Source of the DNA: Rhodoferax sp.
Lineage (GTDB): Bacteria; Pseudomonadota; Gammaproteobacteria; Burkholderiales; Burkholderiaceae_C
NCBI GenBank assembly: GCA_009693325.1
Contig: SHXM01000006.1
Coordinates: 1-41,029, forward strand
DNA: 41,029 nucleotides
Reading direction: 5' to 3'
Part shown: positions 15,674-23,992 of the stretch, piece after piece
Layout of the letters: every line of letters starts with the position of its first letter
Numbering within the stretch: position 1 is the first letter of the stretch
Notes under the pieces: generated by a model
The model's database searches: none
What the model was told of the DNA's origin: nothing
What the model saw: the letters and a program-made list of their open reading frames with translations, nothing else
Made by a program: the position numbers and the translations under genes

Positions 15674-16615
15674 ATGACAACCCTGATTACAGGCCCGGGC
15701 AGCGGTTTGGCTGTGATGAACCCTTGGGCGATGGTGCCGCCCCTGGGCAACTTAGATGCCTACATCTCGGCAGCTAACCGGCTGCCCATGCTCACGCTGG
15801 AGGAAGAGCAGCGCTTCTCCCGCCAGTTCAAGCAGAACAATGATTTGGAGGCCGCAGGTAAGTTGGTGCTCTCTCACCTGCGACTGGTGGTGTCGGTGTC
15901 GCGTCAGTACCTGGGCTATGGGCTGCCCCACGGCGATTTGATCCAGGAGGGCAATGTCGGCCTGATGAAGGCCGTCAAACGCTTTGACCCAGACCAGGGT
16001 GTGCGCCTAGTGAGCTACGCGCTGCATTGGATCAAGGCGGAGATGCATGAATACATTTTGAAAAACTGGCGTATGGTGAAAGTGGCGACCACCAAAGCGC
16101 AGCGCAAGTTGTTTTTCAACCTGCGCTCCATGAAGCAGCGCTACAAGAGCGCCGACGCAGCGGCCGATGCCGGCACCCACCGCGAGACCCTCAACGAGAG
16201 CCAGATCAATGCCATGGCACAAGAGTTGCGTGTCAAGCGTGACGAGGTGATCGAGATGGAAACTCGGCTCTCGGGGGGCGATGTGCTGCTCGACCCAGGC
16301 CCGTCCGACGATGGTGATGAGGCTTTTGGGCCGATTGCCTACCTCACCGACAGCAGCCACGAGCCCACCGCCATGATCGAGTCGCGCGAGCGCGACGAGC
16401 TGGCCAGCGGCGGCTTGGCCCGGGCGCTGGACGGGCTAGACCCGCGTAGCCGGCGCATTGTTGAGCAGCGCTGGCTCAATGTGAACGATGACAACTCGGG
16501 CGGCATGACCTTGCACGACCTGGCCGCAGAGTACGGCGTGAGCGCCGAGCGCATACGCCAAATCGAGGTGGCAGCCATGAAAAAAATGAAAACCACGTTG
16601 ACCGCCCCCGCCTGA
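15674..16615 (+). CDS. rpoH: RNA polymerase heat-shock sigma factor RpoH (sigma-32)
   Basis: A 313-residue sigma-70 family factor that directs transcription of heat-shock genes. Region 2 contains the core-binding sequence GDLIQEGNVGLMKAVKRFDP (about 87-106) and SYALHWIKAEM for -10 recognition. The RpoH box QRKLFFNLR (about 143-151), specific to sigma-32, is intact. Region 4 (EYGVSAERIRQIEVAAMKKM) supplies -35 recognition. The ATG at 15674 is preceded by GGAGTGATGTGGT. Regulation by a CIRCE operator is predicted from the upstream site, and a rho-independent terminator follows. Length is slightly above the E. coli protein (284), as usual in Burkholderiales. Confidence 0.96.
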   Translation: MTTLITGPGSGLAVMNPWAMVPPLGNLDAYISAANRLPMLTLEEEQRFSRQFKQNNDLEAAGKLVLSHLRLVVSVSRQYLGYGLPHGDLIQEGNVGLMKAVKRFDPDQGVRLVSYALHWIKAEMHEYILKNWRMVKVATTKAQRKLFFNLRSMKQRYKSADAAADAGTHRETLNESQINAMAQELRVKRDEVIEMETRLSGGDVLLDPGPSDDGDEAFGPIAYLTDSSHEPTAMIESRERDELASGGLARALDGLDPRSRRIVEQRWLNVNDDNSGGMTLHDLAAEYGVSAERIRQIEVAAMKKMKTTLTAPA

Positions 16616-16663
16616 CACTGCACCGCCTGAGCCCCCTGGCGGACTGGTTTTTTGCGTCACAAT

Positions 16664-16699
16664 GCCCCTGTCGGCCCCGTCCCTCAGGGGCTTTTTTCT
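16664..16699 (+). terminator. Rho-independent terminator of rpoH
   Basis: GCCCCTG (16664-16670) pairs with CAGGGGC (16685-16691) around a 14-base loop, followed directly by TTTTTTCT. It lies 49 bases after the rpoH stop codon. The next gene's ribosome site begins immediately after the T-run. Confidence 0.85.
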
Positions 16700-16709
16700 G
16701 GAGTTGTGC

Positions 16710-17699
16710 ATGTTTAAACTCGTACGCCTTATCGCCATTTTGCTGAGCGCCGGGGCTTTTTTCACTCCGCTCAAAGCCCAAACCGGCGCTCAGGCAACGC
16801 CAACTTGGCCCAGCCAGCCGCTGCGCCTGGTGGTGGGTTTCCCAGCGGGCACATCGCCCGACCTGACGGCCCGGGCCTTCGCCGAACCACTGGCCAAAGC
16901 ACTTGGGCAACCGGTACTGGTCGAGAACAAGGTGGGGGCAGCTGGCAATATTGCTGCTGACTTTGTCGCCAAGGCCACGGATAACCACACCATAGGCCTG
17001 ATGATCAACGGCAATATGACGATTGCCAAGCTGCTCAACCCGAAGCTGCCCTATGACCCGCTGACAGAGCTCGCGCCAATCAGCCTGATCGGCGTCTCGC
17101 CGCTTGTGTTGTGCGCACCGGCCGGCGCGGCGGGCGCCGGCGCCGAGGAGTTCTTGGCCGCGGCCCGCGCGGGTGGTAACCGCTGGAACTACGGCACGCC
17201 GGGCATAGGCACGGTTGGCCACTTGGGAATGGAACTGCTCAAAGCCAAAACCGGCTTGGCCGCGGTGCATGTGCCTTACCCCGGTTACCCACAGGTCACC
17301 ACGGCCATGATCGGTGGAGACCTGCAACTCAGCCTGCTGCCTCCGGCGCTGGCAAGCGCCCAAATCAAGGCTGGCAAATTAAGGGCGATCGGTATCACTG
17401 CGGGCACGCGCAGCGCCCTGGCGCCAGAGCTGCCCAGCCTGGCCGAGGCCGGAGTGAAAGACTTTAACCTTGAGATTTGGAACGCGGTGGCCGCACCCCA
17501 GAGCTTGCCCAAGGCAGCAGCGGCGCGCTTGTCTGCCTTGGTGGCTGAGATTGCCCGCTCGCCCGAAATGCGGCAAAAGCTGTTTCAGCAGGGTTGGCAA
17601 GTGGTAGGCAGCAGTGCCGAAGAGTTGGCCGCGCGGGTCCGGATTGACACCGCGCAACTGGGCAACATCATCGCCACGCAGGGCATCAAGGTCGAGTGA
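16710..17699 (+). CDS. Tripartite tricarboxylate transporter (Bug/TctC family) substrate-binding protein
   Basis: A 329-residue periplasmic receptor with a signal peptide (FKLVRLIAILLSAGAFF...LKA, about 1-24). Family motifs are WPSQPLRLVVGFPAGTSPDL, VENKVGAAGNIAADFVAK, the HVPYPGYPQVTTAMIGGDLQ segment and ELPSLAEAG. The start at 16710 follows a CTGGAG ribosome site. Sequence divergence from the 695-1645 receptor is high, so this is a different subfamily rather than a recent duplicate. No transporter membrane genes adjoin it. Because its ribosome site abuts the rpoH terminator, any promoter of its own would have to lie within or before that terminator. Confidence 0.9.
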   Translation: MFKLVRLIAILLSAGAFFTPLKAQTGAQATPTWPSQPLRLVVGFPAGTSPDLTARAFAEPLAKALGQPVLVENKVGAAGNIAADFVAKATDNHTIGLMINGNMTIAKLLNPKLPYDPLTELAPISLIGVSPLVLCAPAGAAGAGAEEFLAAARAGGNRWNYGTPGIGTVGHLGMELLKAKTGLAAVHVPYPGYPQVTTAMIGGDLQLSLLPPALASAQIKAGKLRAIGITAGTRSALAPELPSLAEAGVKDFNLEIWNAVAAPQSLPKAAAARLSALVAEIARSPEMRQKLFQQGWQVVGSSAEELAARVRIDTAQLGNIIATQGIKVE

Positions 17700-17725
17700 G
17701 CCGAGCCGGCTAGGCCTCAGCTTTT
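17697..17725. terminator. Possible bidirectional hairpin between converging genes
   Basis: The interval 17697-17719 is a near-palindrome centred on AGCCGGCT and flanked by TGAGCC and GGCCTCA. It overlaps the stop codons of both converging genes and is followed by CTTTT on the plus strand. It may end transcripts from both sides. Confidence 0.35.
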
Positions 17726-18343
17726 GGGCAGCAGCAGGCGGATGTCGGCTGCCAATGCGGCAGCACCGCTGCCGTGGCGGGTGTACAGGCGCAAACGGCC
17801 TTTGGTGTCATACAGATAGCTGCCTGCAGAATGGTCCAAGCTATAGCTGGTGGGAGTTTTACCCTCAACTTTTTTGTAAAACACCTTGTAGTCTTTGGCT
17901 AACGTCGGCAGCTTGTCGAGGCTGGTGTAGAGCGCCAGAAAACCTGGGTCGAAGTTTCCCATATAGGCTTTGAGCACCTCGGGCGTGTCGCGCTCCGGGT
18001 CTAGGGTCACAAACAAACCCTGCAAGCGATCGCCCTGCGGGCCCAGCATTTTTTTGATTTCAACCAACTCGGCCAGCGCGCTGGGGCAGACATCGGGGCA
18101 CTGGGTGAAGCCAAAAAACAGCACTACCACCTTGCCAGCAAAGTCTTTGATGCTGCGGGCTTGGCCATTGTGGTCGGTCAGGGAAAAGTCGCGTGCGTAA
18201 TCGGCGCCGGTCAGGTCTATTGATGAGAACCTCGGTTTGTCGTCAGCACAGGACGCCAGCAGGCCGAGCGCCCCGCAGGGCACAGCGGCCAAAGCAAGCC
18301 ATTGCAGCGTTTGGCGTTTACCCGCGGGGTTATTAGAGTACAT
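17717..18343 (-). CDS. SCO1/SenC-family copper chaperone for cytochrome oxidase
   Basis: A 208-residue periplasmic thioredoxin-fold lipoprotein or anchored protein that delivers copper to, or reduces, the CuA site of cytochrome c oxidase subunit II. Copper ligands are Cys82 and Cys86 in [11 protein letters not shown] and His171 in [15 protein letters not shown] sequence at residue 32 looks like a lipobox. The start codon lies inside the last codons of ctaB (11-base overlap). Full family length and all ligands are present. Confidence 0.93.
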   Translation of the reverse strand: MYSNNPAGKRQTLQWLALAAVPCGALGLLASCADDKPRFSSIDLTGADYARDFSLTDHNGQARSIKDFAGKVVVLFFGFTQCPDVCPSALAELVEIKKMLGPQGDRLQGLFVTLDPERDTPEVLKAYMGNFDPGFLALYTSLDKLPTLAKDYKVFYKKVEGKTPTSYSLDHSAGSYLYDTKGRLRLYTRHGSGAAALAADIRLLLPKS

Positions 18344-19229
18344 AGTGGTCTACCAGCATGGCTGCAAACAGCAGGCTGAGATGGGTGAGCGAAAACCGGA
18401 AGGTCTGGCGCGCGAGCTCATCCGAGTAGTTACGCCACAGTCGAAAACCGTACCAACAAAAAATCAGGCTCAAGACCAGTGCAGCGAACAGGTAGATCCA
18501 GGAGTTCATGCCATATACAAAGGGCAGCAAACATGCGGCAAACAGCACAAAGGTGTAGAGCAAGACCTGCAGGCGGGTGAATTCGTTACCGTGGGTCACC
18601 GGCAACATGGGCAGTCCGGATTTGCGGTAGTCTTCAACCCGGTAGAGTGCCAGCGCCCAAAAATGCGGGGGTGTCCATAAAAAAATGATTAAAAACAAGA
18701 TCAAAGCCTCTGGCCCCACCTCGCCAGTCATGGCCGCCCAGCCCAGCACCGGCGGCATGGCACCCGAGGCGCCACCAATGACAATGTTCTGGGGGGTGAG
18801 CGGCTTGAGAATCACGGTGTAGACCACCGCGTAGCCTACAAAGGTGGCAAAGGTGAGCCACATGGTCAAGGGGTTCACCCAAACATACAGCAAGATCGAC
18901 CCCAGCAGGCACAGCACCGCCGAGAACAGCAGGGTTTGGCGCTTGCCTAGTTCGCCTCTGGCACTTGGGCGCCAGGCGGTTCGTTTCATTTTGGCATCAA
19001 TGCCCTGCTCAACAATACAGTTGAATGCTGCTGCGGCCCCCGACACCAGCCAAATGCCGACACAGGCCAGCAGTGCTAAACGCATTTCGGCCCACGAGGG
19101 CAGGCCGGGCACAGCGAGCACCATGCCAATCAGGGCGCAAAAAACAATCAACTGCACGACACGGGGCTTGGTCAGGACATAGAACTGTCTGACCGTCGAT
19201 GCCTGAGCCGCAACAGGTGAGGCACTCAT
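18333..19229 (-). CDS. ctaB: Protoheme IX farnesyltransferase (heme O synthase)
   Basis: A 298-residue UbiA-family membrane prenyltransferase (CtaB/CyoE) that adds a farnesyl group to heme b to make heme O, the precursor of heme A. The two Asp/Asn-rich prenyl-diphosphate sites are represented by [10 protein letters not shown]...[20 protein letters not shown] and [19 protein letters not shown]. About nine membrane helices are visible. The start at 19229 is fixed by an ATGA overlap with ctaA; longer in-frame extension lies inside ctaA. Located in the oxidase assembly run ctaA-ctaB-sco. Confidence 0.95.
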   Translation of the reverse strand: MSASPVAAQASTVRQFYVLTKPRVVQLIVFCALIGMVLAVPGLPSWAEMRLALLACVGIWLVSGAAAAFNCIVEQGIDAKMKRTAWRPSARGELGKRQTLLFSAVLCLLGSILLYVWVNPLTMWLTFATFVGYAVVYTVILKPLTPQNIVIGGASGAMPPVLGWAAMTGEVGPEALILFLIIFLWTPPHFWALALYRVEDYRKSGLPMLPVTHGNEFTRLQVLLYTFVLFAACLLPFVYGMNSWIYLFAALVLSLIFCWYGFRLWRNYSDELARQTFRFSLTHLSLLFAAMLVDHYVL

Positions 19230-20404
19230 GGGCGCAAACCAGCTGTCAGCAAAGGCTGGGCACGCTGGCCAGGCTCTGGCGCCCGGCTGGCTGTGGCGAC
19301 CCAGGTCAAAACCAGCACCAGGGCGGCCGCGCCACCCGTGTGCAGCACTGCCGCAGCCAGGGGCCACTCAAGCACCACATTGCTCAGGCCGGTGGCGAGT
19401 TGCAGCAGCGCCAGCCAAGCCAGCCAGCGGCCCGGTCGGCGCAGCTCGCTCAGGCGTTTCAAGCGCCAGGCCAGCAGCCCAAGCAAACCAAGCAGCAGCA
19501 GCGCCATCAGTCGGTGCATGTAGTGGATCGCGGTCAGGGCGGAGAATGTGATGGGTTGCCCCGCAGATGTCAGCCCGAGCCCGCGCCACAACTCAAAGCC
19601 CTGCTCGAAATTCATGGGCGGCCACCAGCTGTTTTGGCACTTGGGAAAATCCGAGCAAGCCAGCACAGCGTAGTTGGTGCTAACCCAGCCGCCCAGCGCG
19701 AGCTGTGCCACCAGCGCAACCGATGTGAGCAACAGCAGCCGATGTAGGCCATGGGTGCGAATAATCGGAGCACGGGCTTGGTCCAACAAGTTCTGCTGCA
19801 CCGCTTGGCTGCCCAGCAGGCCCAGCAGGGCGAGGCCGCCCAGAAGATGCAGGGTGACGATAGCCGGAAACAGTTTCATGGTGACTGTCAACGCACCAAA
19901 TGCCCCTTGCACACAAACCCACAGCAGGGTGAGGCTGGGCCACCAGGGGCTCACTCCCTGGCGCAGCATCGCCGGTCTGCCGGCCCGCTCAGCCTGCCAA
20001 TGCATACGCCAGGCATTGGCGGCCAGCACCAAAATCAGCATCCCCACAGCCGCGGCCAGGTAGCGGTGGATCATCTCAATCCAGGCCTTGCCATGGGTGA
20101 CCGGACCGCTGGGCATGGCGTCCTGAGCGGCGGCGATCGAAGCCCGGGCACCTGCGGGTGTGCTCATGCCGTAGCAACCCGGCCAATCCGGGCAGCCCAG
20201 GCCCGAGTCTGTCAGGCGGGTGAATGCGCCGAACAGCACCAGGTCAAAGGTCAGGAACAAAGTCAGCAGGGTCAGGGCATACTGGACCTGCCGCAGGCCG
20301 CCCGCCCGATGGCGCCGCCACACCCACAGCAGGGGCCCGAGTGCCAGCAACAGGCCTATCGCCATAAGCCCCAACAGGGGCGATAAATCCAGAAAGTTTG
20401 ACAC
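19226..20404 (-). CDS. ctaA: Heme A synthase (COX15/CtaA family)
   Basis: A 392-residue membrane protein with eight predicted helices that oxidises the C8 methyl of heme O to a formyl group. The four heme-ligand histidines are seen in [28 protein letters not shown] and [10 protein letters not shown]. The [21 protein letters not shown] loop is the hallmark of the COX15 type, and a cysteine pair recurs in [10 protein letters not shown]. The start is GTG at 20404; the next ATG (MAIGLLL) would cut into the first helix. It ends with an ATGA overlap with ctaB. Confidence 0.95.
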   Translation of the reverse strand: MSNFLDLSPLLGLMAIGLLLALGPLLWVWRRHRAGGLRQVQYALTLLTLFLTFDLVLFGAFTRLTDSGLGCPDWPGCYGMSTPAGARASIAAAQDAMPSGPVTHGKAWIEMIHRYLAAAVGMLILVLAANAWRMHWQAERAGRPAMLRQGVSPWWPSLTLLWVCVQGAFGALTVTMKLFPAIVTLHLLGGLALLGLLGSQAVQQNLLDQARAPIIRTHGLHRLLLLTSVALVAQLALGGWVSTNYAVLACSDFPKCQNSWWPPMNFEQGFELWRGLGLTSAGQPITFSALTAIHYMHRLMALLLLGLLGLLAWRLKRLSELRRPGRWLAWLALLQLATGLSNVVLEWPLAAAVLHTGGAAALVLVLTWVATASRAPEPGQRAQPLLTAGLRP

Positions 20405-20424
20405 CGCGATCAGCCCCTATTTCC

Positions 20425-21141
20425 TTATTTGCCGAGTTCCCGCCCCGGCTGATCCCAAAAGGCCGATGCACGAAGCAGTCGCTCCAAGTCCCGCTTTGCT
20501 CGCGCTGCTCCCGAGGCGTCCAGGCTAGCCGGAAAGCGCATCATCCAGTTGCCCATCGGGTCAACGACAAACAGGTGCGCCTCCAGCCACTGCCCCGGGG
20601 CTGGCTCAAGCCAGGCCGCCAGTTGGTCATTGGGCACACGCAGCACGGTGGCATCCTTCAAAGCTGGCAGCAAAGCCTCAGCCACAGCAGCCTGGTCAGG
20701 AACCAGCCAAACCCAGTCGAGCCGGTCTTTGTCCTTGCCCAGGCCCTCGCGCAGCTGGCGTTGCAAATACAGTTGGCCCGCACAGGCCGCATCACAGGCG
20801 CCTCCCGCCACGCTGAGCAGCAGCCACTGGCCTTTCAGGTCGGTCAAACGGCCAGTTTGGGCGTCCAGGCTGATCGTGGCTATGGCCGGCAGCGGTCGCT
20901 GGGGCTCGATGAGTTCGCCAAAAACCCGGCGCCCCTCAGGACGCACCACATAGTAGGTGAAGTACGAAACCAACACTGGCGCAGCGCAGGCCAGCAACAG
21001 GGCAAGCATGGTCCAGCGACCCCGCAGCACCCGGCCAGACCGCACCATGGCCTCGCCGGGCAGTGGTAGGGCATGCACTGTCAAGCCCAGCGGTTGTTCA
21101 GTCGGGGGTTGGCGGACGTTTGACAAGTTGAAACCAGACAT
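20425..21141 (-). CDS. SCO-like cytochrome oxidase assembly protein with CxxxC
   Basis: A 238-residue protein found between surf1 and ctaA in related bacteria. One membrane helix (about 44-66) precedes a periplasmic domain with a thioredoxin-like pattern. WLLLSVAGGACDAACAGQ carries a CxxxC pair in the place of the SCO copper site, and a histidine in LEAHLFVVDPMGNWMMRF fits the third SCO ligand. The CPxxC proline is absent. The ATG at 21141 lies 44 bases inside surf1; a later ATG (MVRSGRVL) would drop the conserved GLTVHALP segment, so I keep the first. Probably a second copper/redox factor for oxidase assembly. Confidence 0.8.
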   Translation of the reverse strand: MSGFNLSNVRQPPTEQPLGLTVHALPLPGEAMVRSGRVLRGRWTMLALLLACAAPVLVSYFTYYVVRPEGRRVFGELIEPQRPLPAIATISLDAQTGRLTDLKGQWLLLSVAGGACDAACAGQLYLQRQLREGLGKDKDRLDWVWLVPDQAAVAEALLPALKDATVLRVPNDQLAAWLEPAPGQWLEAHLFVVDPMGNWMMRFPASLDASGAARAKRDLERLLRASAFWDQPGRELGK

Positions 21142-21814
21142 AAAGAAGCGCGATCAGGGCACTCAGACCAAACCATTGAAACGCATAGCCATAGTGCTTG
21201 TCGACCCCGGCTGCGGGACGCTGCCAATCGCGTTGCAGGCCGTCGCGCAAGGTATCCGTTTGCTGCACCGACAGGGGCATCAAAGCCAAACCTGTTTCGC
21301 TGCGCAAAGCGACTAAATCTAGATTTTGCCGCAGCCGGCCGGTTTCTGGTGGGCCAAGCTCATAGAGCTTGGACGGCGGCGGGACAATCAGGCCGGTGAT
21401 GCTAACCATGCCTTCGGGCGTGTCGACCTCGGGCAGGCTGTTGCGGTCTAAAAAATTACGCGCCACCCAGCCCCGCTGTACCAGCAGGACCAAGCTGCTG
21501 TCGGCCAAAGCCAGGGGGGTGATGACGAACAGCCCGGGCTTGGCATTCATCTGCCGGTTGTCCAAAAAAAAAGTGTGCTTTGTCAGCCATTGCCCACGTA
21601 ACTCGGTGCGCCGGTAAAGTTCTGACAGGGGTTGGGCGAGTTGGCCAAGCCCTTGAACGGAGAGCGGCGGCAGCAGCCCCCGGGCCAAGATGCTGGCAGC
21701 GATCGCCTGTTTCTCGGCTGCTCTGGAGAGTTGCCATACTCCCAGCCCAGCGGTAAGGGCCGCCCCCAACAGGGCCGATAGGGTGACCAGCGCAAACCTC
21801 TTGTTTGCATTCAC
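21098..21814 (-). CDS. SURF1-family cytochrome oxidase assembly protein
   Basis: A 238-residue SURF1 homologue (Shy1/SurF1), which assists insertion of heme A into oxidase subunit I. Two membrane helices flank a periplasmic domain: about 8-28, and about 212-230 (YGYAFQWFGLSALIALLYVW). Family marks are GLGVWQLSRAAEKQA, ELRGQWL, FLDNRQMNAKPGLFVITPL and VQRGWVARN. The start is GTG at 21814; there is no suitable ATG. It is 15 bases from the divergent small membrane-protein gene and overlaps the SCO-like gene downstream by 44 bases. Confidence 0.93.
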   Translation of the reverse strand: MNANKRFALVTLSALLGAALTAGLGVWQLSRAAEKQAIAASILARGLLPPLSVQGLGQLAQPLSELYRRTELRGQWLTKHTFFLDNRQMNAKPGLFVITPLALADSSLVLLVQRGWVARNFLDRNSLPEVDTPEGMVSITGLIVPPPSKLYELGPPETGRLRQNLDLVALRSETGLALMPLSVQQTDTLRDGLQRDWQRPAAGVDKHYGYAFQWFGLSALIALLYVWFQLVKRPPTPD

Positions 21815-21829
21815 TGGATAATCCCGGGC

Positions 21830-22039
21830 ATGAAATACCTTGTCCTTGTTGCCTTCATTGCCATTTTTTCCAGCCTGGGTACTGCCCTGTATTTCATGCT
21901 CAAGCAGGGCGCCAAGGGAAACAAAATGGCCTTGGCCCTGGGCATGCGGGTTGGGGTGTCGATTCTGCTGTTTGTCTGCATCCTGGCGGCTTGGAAACTT
22001 GGCTACATTCAGCCGACTGGCATCGCAGCCGGCCAGTAA
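21830..22039 (+). CDS. Twin-transmembrane protein, DUF2909-like
   Basis: A 69-residue membrane protein with two helices, about 2-22 (YLVLVAFIAIFSSLGTALYF) and about 42-60 (VGVSILLFVCILAAWKLGYI), joined by a basic loop (KQGAKGNKMALALGMR). This layout and sequence fit DUF2909, a small family that sits beside cytochrome oxidase genes in proteobacteria and has no established function. It is the only plus-strand gene within an otherwise minus-strand oxidase locus, wedged between surf1 and ctaE. Confidence 0.82.
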   Translation: MKYLVLVAFIAIFSSLGTALYFMLKQGAKGNKMALALGMRVGVSILLFVCILAAWKLGYIQPTGIAAGQ

Positions 22040-22060
22040 CCCAAGGTCGGGAGCTGGTAC

Positions 22061-22086
22061 AAAAGGGCACCAGTGCAGTGCCTTTT
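22061..22086. terminator. Bidirectional terminator between DUF2909-like gene and ctaE
   Basis: AAAAGGGCAC (22061-22070) pairs with GTGCCTTTT (22078-22086) with one bulged base and a 7-base loop. A- and T-rich ends on both sides suit termination of both converging transcripts. Confidence 0.6.
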
Positions 22087-22108
22087 GTTGCAGCCCGCCA
22101 AGCTGAGC

Positions 22109-22990
22109 CTACAGCCAATAAACCAGGATGTACAGCCCCAGCCAAACCACATCGACAAAATGCCAGTACCAGGCCGCGCCCTCAAAGCCAAAATGCTTGG
22201 CTGGGCTGAAGTGACCTTTTTGCAAGCGCAGCGTGATGAACAGCAGCATCAGCATGCCGATAAACACATGGAAGCCGTGGAAGCCGGTAAGCATGAAAAA
22301 AGTTGACCCGTACACCCCGGAGCTGAGCTTGAGGTTGAGGTCATGGTAGGCGTGGTAGTACTCGTAGCCCTGAACCCCCAGAAACACAATACCCAGCAAA
22401 ACGGTCAGCCACATGAAGGTAATGGTTCGGCTGCGCTTGTTCTCAATCAAGGCGTGGTGGGCGATCGTCAGGGTTACGCCAGAGCTGAGCAGCAGCGCCG
22501 TGTTGATGGTCGGCAGCCAAAACGGCGTCATGGTCGTGAAAGGCTCGACGATATCGGCCGGCGATGCAGTTGCACCGGCTGCCAGGCTCGGCCATACCGC
22601 CTTGAAATCCGGCCAGAGCAGCGCGTTCTCGAGACTGCCCAGCGCCGGCAGGGAATGGGCGCGCGCCCACCACAGGGCACTGAAGAAAGCGCCAAAAAAC
22701 ATCACCTCGGAGAAGATGAACCAGCTCATGCTCCAGCGAAATGACAGGTCTACCTTACGCCCGTATCGCCCGTCCTGGCTCTCGCCGACCGCCTGGTTGA
22801 ACCATTGGAACAAAACGACCAAAAACCAGAGCATGCCAAAGGCCAGGGACCATTTGCCCCAGTCACCCCCATTGATCCATTGCCCCGCTCCGAGAATGAC
22901 AAAAAACAAACCCAGTGAGGCCATCGCCGGATGACGCGAGGGCTCGGGGACAAAATAATACGGTGTTGTTTCCTGTGATGTTGAACTCAT
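22109..22990 (-). CDS. ctaE: Cytochrome c oxidase subunit III
   Basis: A 293-residue subunit III with seven predicted helices. Recognisable segments are YYFVPEPSRHPAMASLGLFF, MSWFIFSEVMFFGAFFSALWWAR, GYEYYHAYHDLNL, GSTFFMLTGFHGFHVFIGM and HFGFEGAAWYWHFVDVVWL, the last being the most conserved part of the family. Subunit III stabilises subunit I and holds lipids near the proton entry path. It is the last gene of the leftward ctaC-ctaD-ctaG run and converges with the DUF2909-like gene. Confidence 0.96.
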   Translation of the reverse strand: MSSTSQETTPYYFVPEPSRHPAMASLGLFFVILGAGQWINGGDWGKWSLAFGMLWFLVVLFQWFNQAVGESQDGRYGRKVDLSFRWSMSWFIFSEVMFFGAFFSALWWARAHSLPALGSLENALLWPDFKAVWPSLAAGATASPADIVEPFTTMTPFWLPTINTALLLSSGVTLTIAHHALIENKRSRTITFMWLTVLLGIVFLGVQGYEYYHAYHDLNLKLSSGVYGSTFFMLTGFHGFHVFIGMLMLLFITLRLQKGHFSPAKHFGFEGAAWYWHFVDVVWLGLYILVYWL

Positions 22991-23054
22991 GTCAGATCCA
23001 TAACTTTCAGTTAGCGTTGCAATGTATGTGCGCTTTGCGTTGCCCCACGTCGGC

Positions 23055-23264
23055 CTATTTGGCCACCACCCAATTCACGAGCAGGGCCAGGCCAACGACC
23101 AGTACCGCCGCACCCGCCATGCCAACTGCTACAACATGGAGGGGATTCACGCGAACCACATCTTTGGCTGACTCGCTGCTGTCCCGGATGCCGACAAAAG
23201 ACCAGGCCACCATTTTCAGGGCGCGCCACAGTGAGGTCGGCGCCGGCTTGGGAAGCGCTGTCAT
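23055..23264 (-). CDS. DUF2970 small membrane protein
   Basis: A 69-residue protein with one C-terminal membrane helix (about 46-66) and the family's cytoplasmic motif LWRALKMVAWSFVGIRDS. DUF2970 proteins occur between ctaG and ctaE in many proteobacteria; no function is established. The start overlaps the ctaG stop (ATGA), so it is translated with the oxidase genes. Confidence 0.87.
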   Translation of the reverse strand: MTALPKPAPTSLWRALKMVAWSFVGIRDSSESAKDVVRVNPLHVVAVGMAGAAVLVVGLALLVNWVVAK

Positions 23265-23866
23265 GAGCCTGCGCCAGCTTTGATATGGCGCTGGGCATCG
23301 GCCACAGGCGCTGCGGGTGTCTTGCCACCGACCTCAAAAAAAGTGTAGGACAGGGTGATGGTGCGAACATCCCGCGACAGCTTGGGATCGATCACAAAGA
23401 CCACTGGCCATGATTTTTTTTCACCCGGCTCCAGCGTGTACTGGCTGAAGCAAAAACATTCCAGCTTGTTGAAGTGCGGGGCAGCCTGCTGGGGCGCATA
23501 ACTTGGTATCGCCTGGGCAGCCATGCGGCGGTTTTGGGTGTTTTGGAACTCGTACATCACGCTGACCATTTCGCCTGGGTGAACCTGCAGTGAGCGCTGT
23601 GCCGGCCTGAAATGCCAGGGACCACGGGCGTTGGCATCAAACTCAACCGTGATGGTCCGGCTGGTGTCGACTTGTGTGTTAGCCGGCGCCTTGGATGTCG
23701 CACCCGGTATGTTGCGATCTCCCGCAGCCAGGACATTGATGCCGGTCATCTCGCAAATCGCCCGGTAAATCGGCACCAGTGCATAGCCGAAGGCGAACAT
23801 GCCGGCGGCCACCACCAGCAGTTTGCTGACCATCCGTATATTTTCTAGGCGCAGGTTCATGCTCAT
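23261..23866 (-). CDS. ctaG: Cytochrome c oxidase assembly protein CtaG (Cox11 family)
   Basis: A 201-residue Cox11-type copper chaperone that builds the CuB site of subunit I. One N-terminal membrane helix (about 14-34) with the family tail PIYRAICEMTGIN is followed by an immunoglobulin-like periplasmic domain. The copper-binding motif is ECFCF, with the third conserved cysteine in AICE. The ATG at 23866 overlaps the stop of the upstream 36-residue gene (ATGA); a second ATG two codons later is possible. Confidence 0.95.
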   Translation of the reverse strand: MSMNLRLENIRMVSKLLVVAAGMFAFGYALVPIYRAICEMTGINVLAAGDRNIPGATSKAPANTQVDTSRTITVEFDANARGPWHFRPAQRSLQVHPGEMVSVMYEFQNTQNRRMAAQAIPSYAPQQAAPHFNKLECFCFSQYTLEPGEKKSWPVVFVIDPKLSRDVRTITLSYTFFEVGGKTPAAPVADAQRHIKAGAGS

Positions 23867-23973
23867 TTACCCAGCATCAACATCTTGGCCATAAAGCCCA
23901 GGAAGAACACCAGTGCGATGGACGCCAGGATCAGACCGGTGCGCAGATTAACTTTTTTTTGCTCAGGCGTCAT
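23863..23973 (-). CDS. Cytochrome oxidase small assembly protein (36 aa)
   Basis: A 36-residue peptide beginning MTPEQKKVNLRTGLILASIA, with one membrane helix (about 13-32) and ending MLMLGK. This type of tiny gene is found between ctaD and ctaG in Burkholderiales and is annotated as a small oxidase assembly protein. The frame passes through a run of eight As in codons 5-7. It is 19 bases downstream of ctaD, and its stop overlaps the ctaG start. It is easily missed because of its size. Confidence 0.8.
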   Translation of the reverse strand: MTPEQKKVNLRTGLILASIALVFFLGFMAKMLMLGK

Positions 23974-23992
23974 GTCGTTGGTCCAGGGTGCT

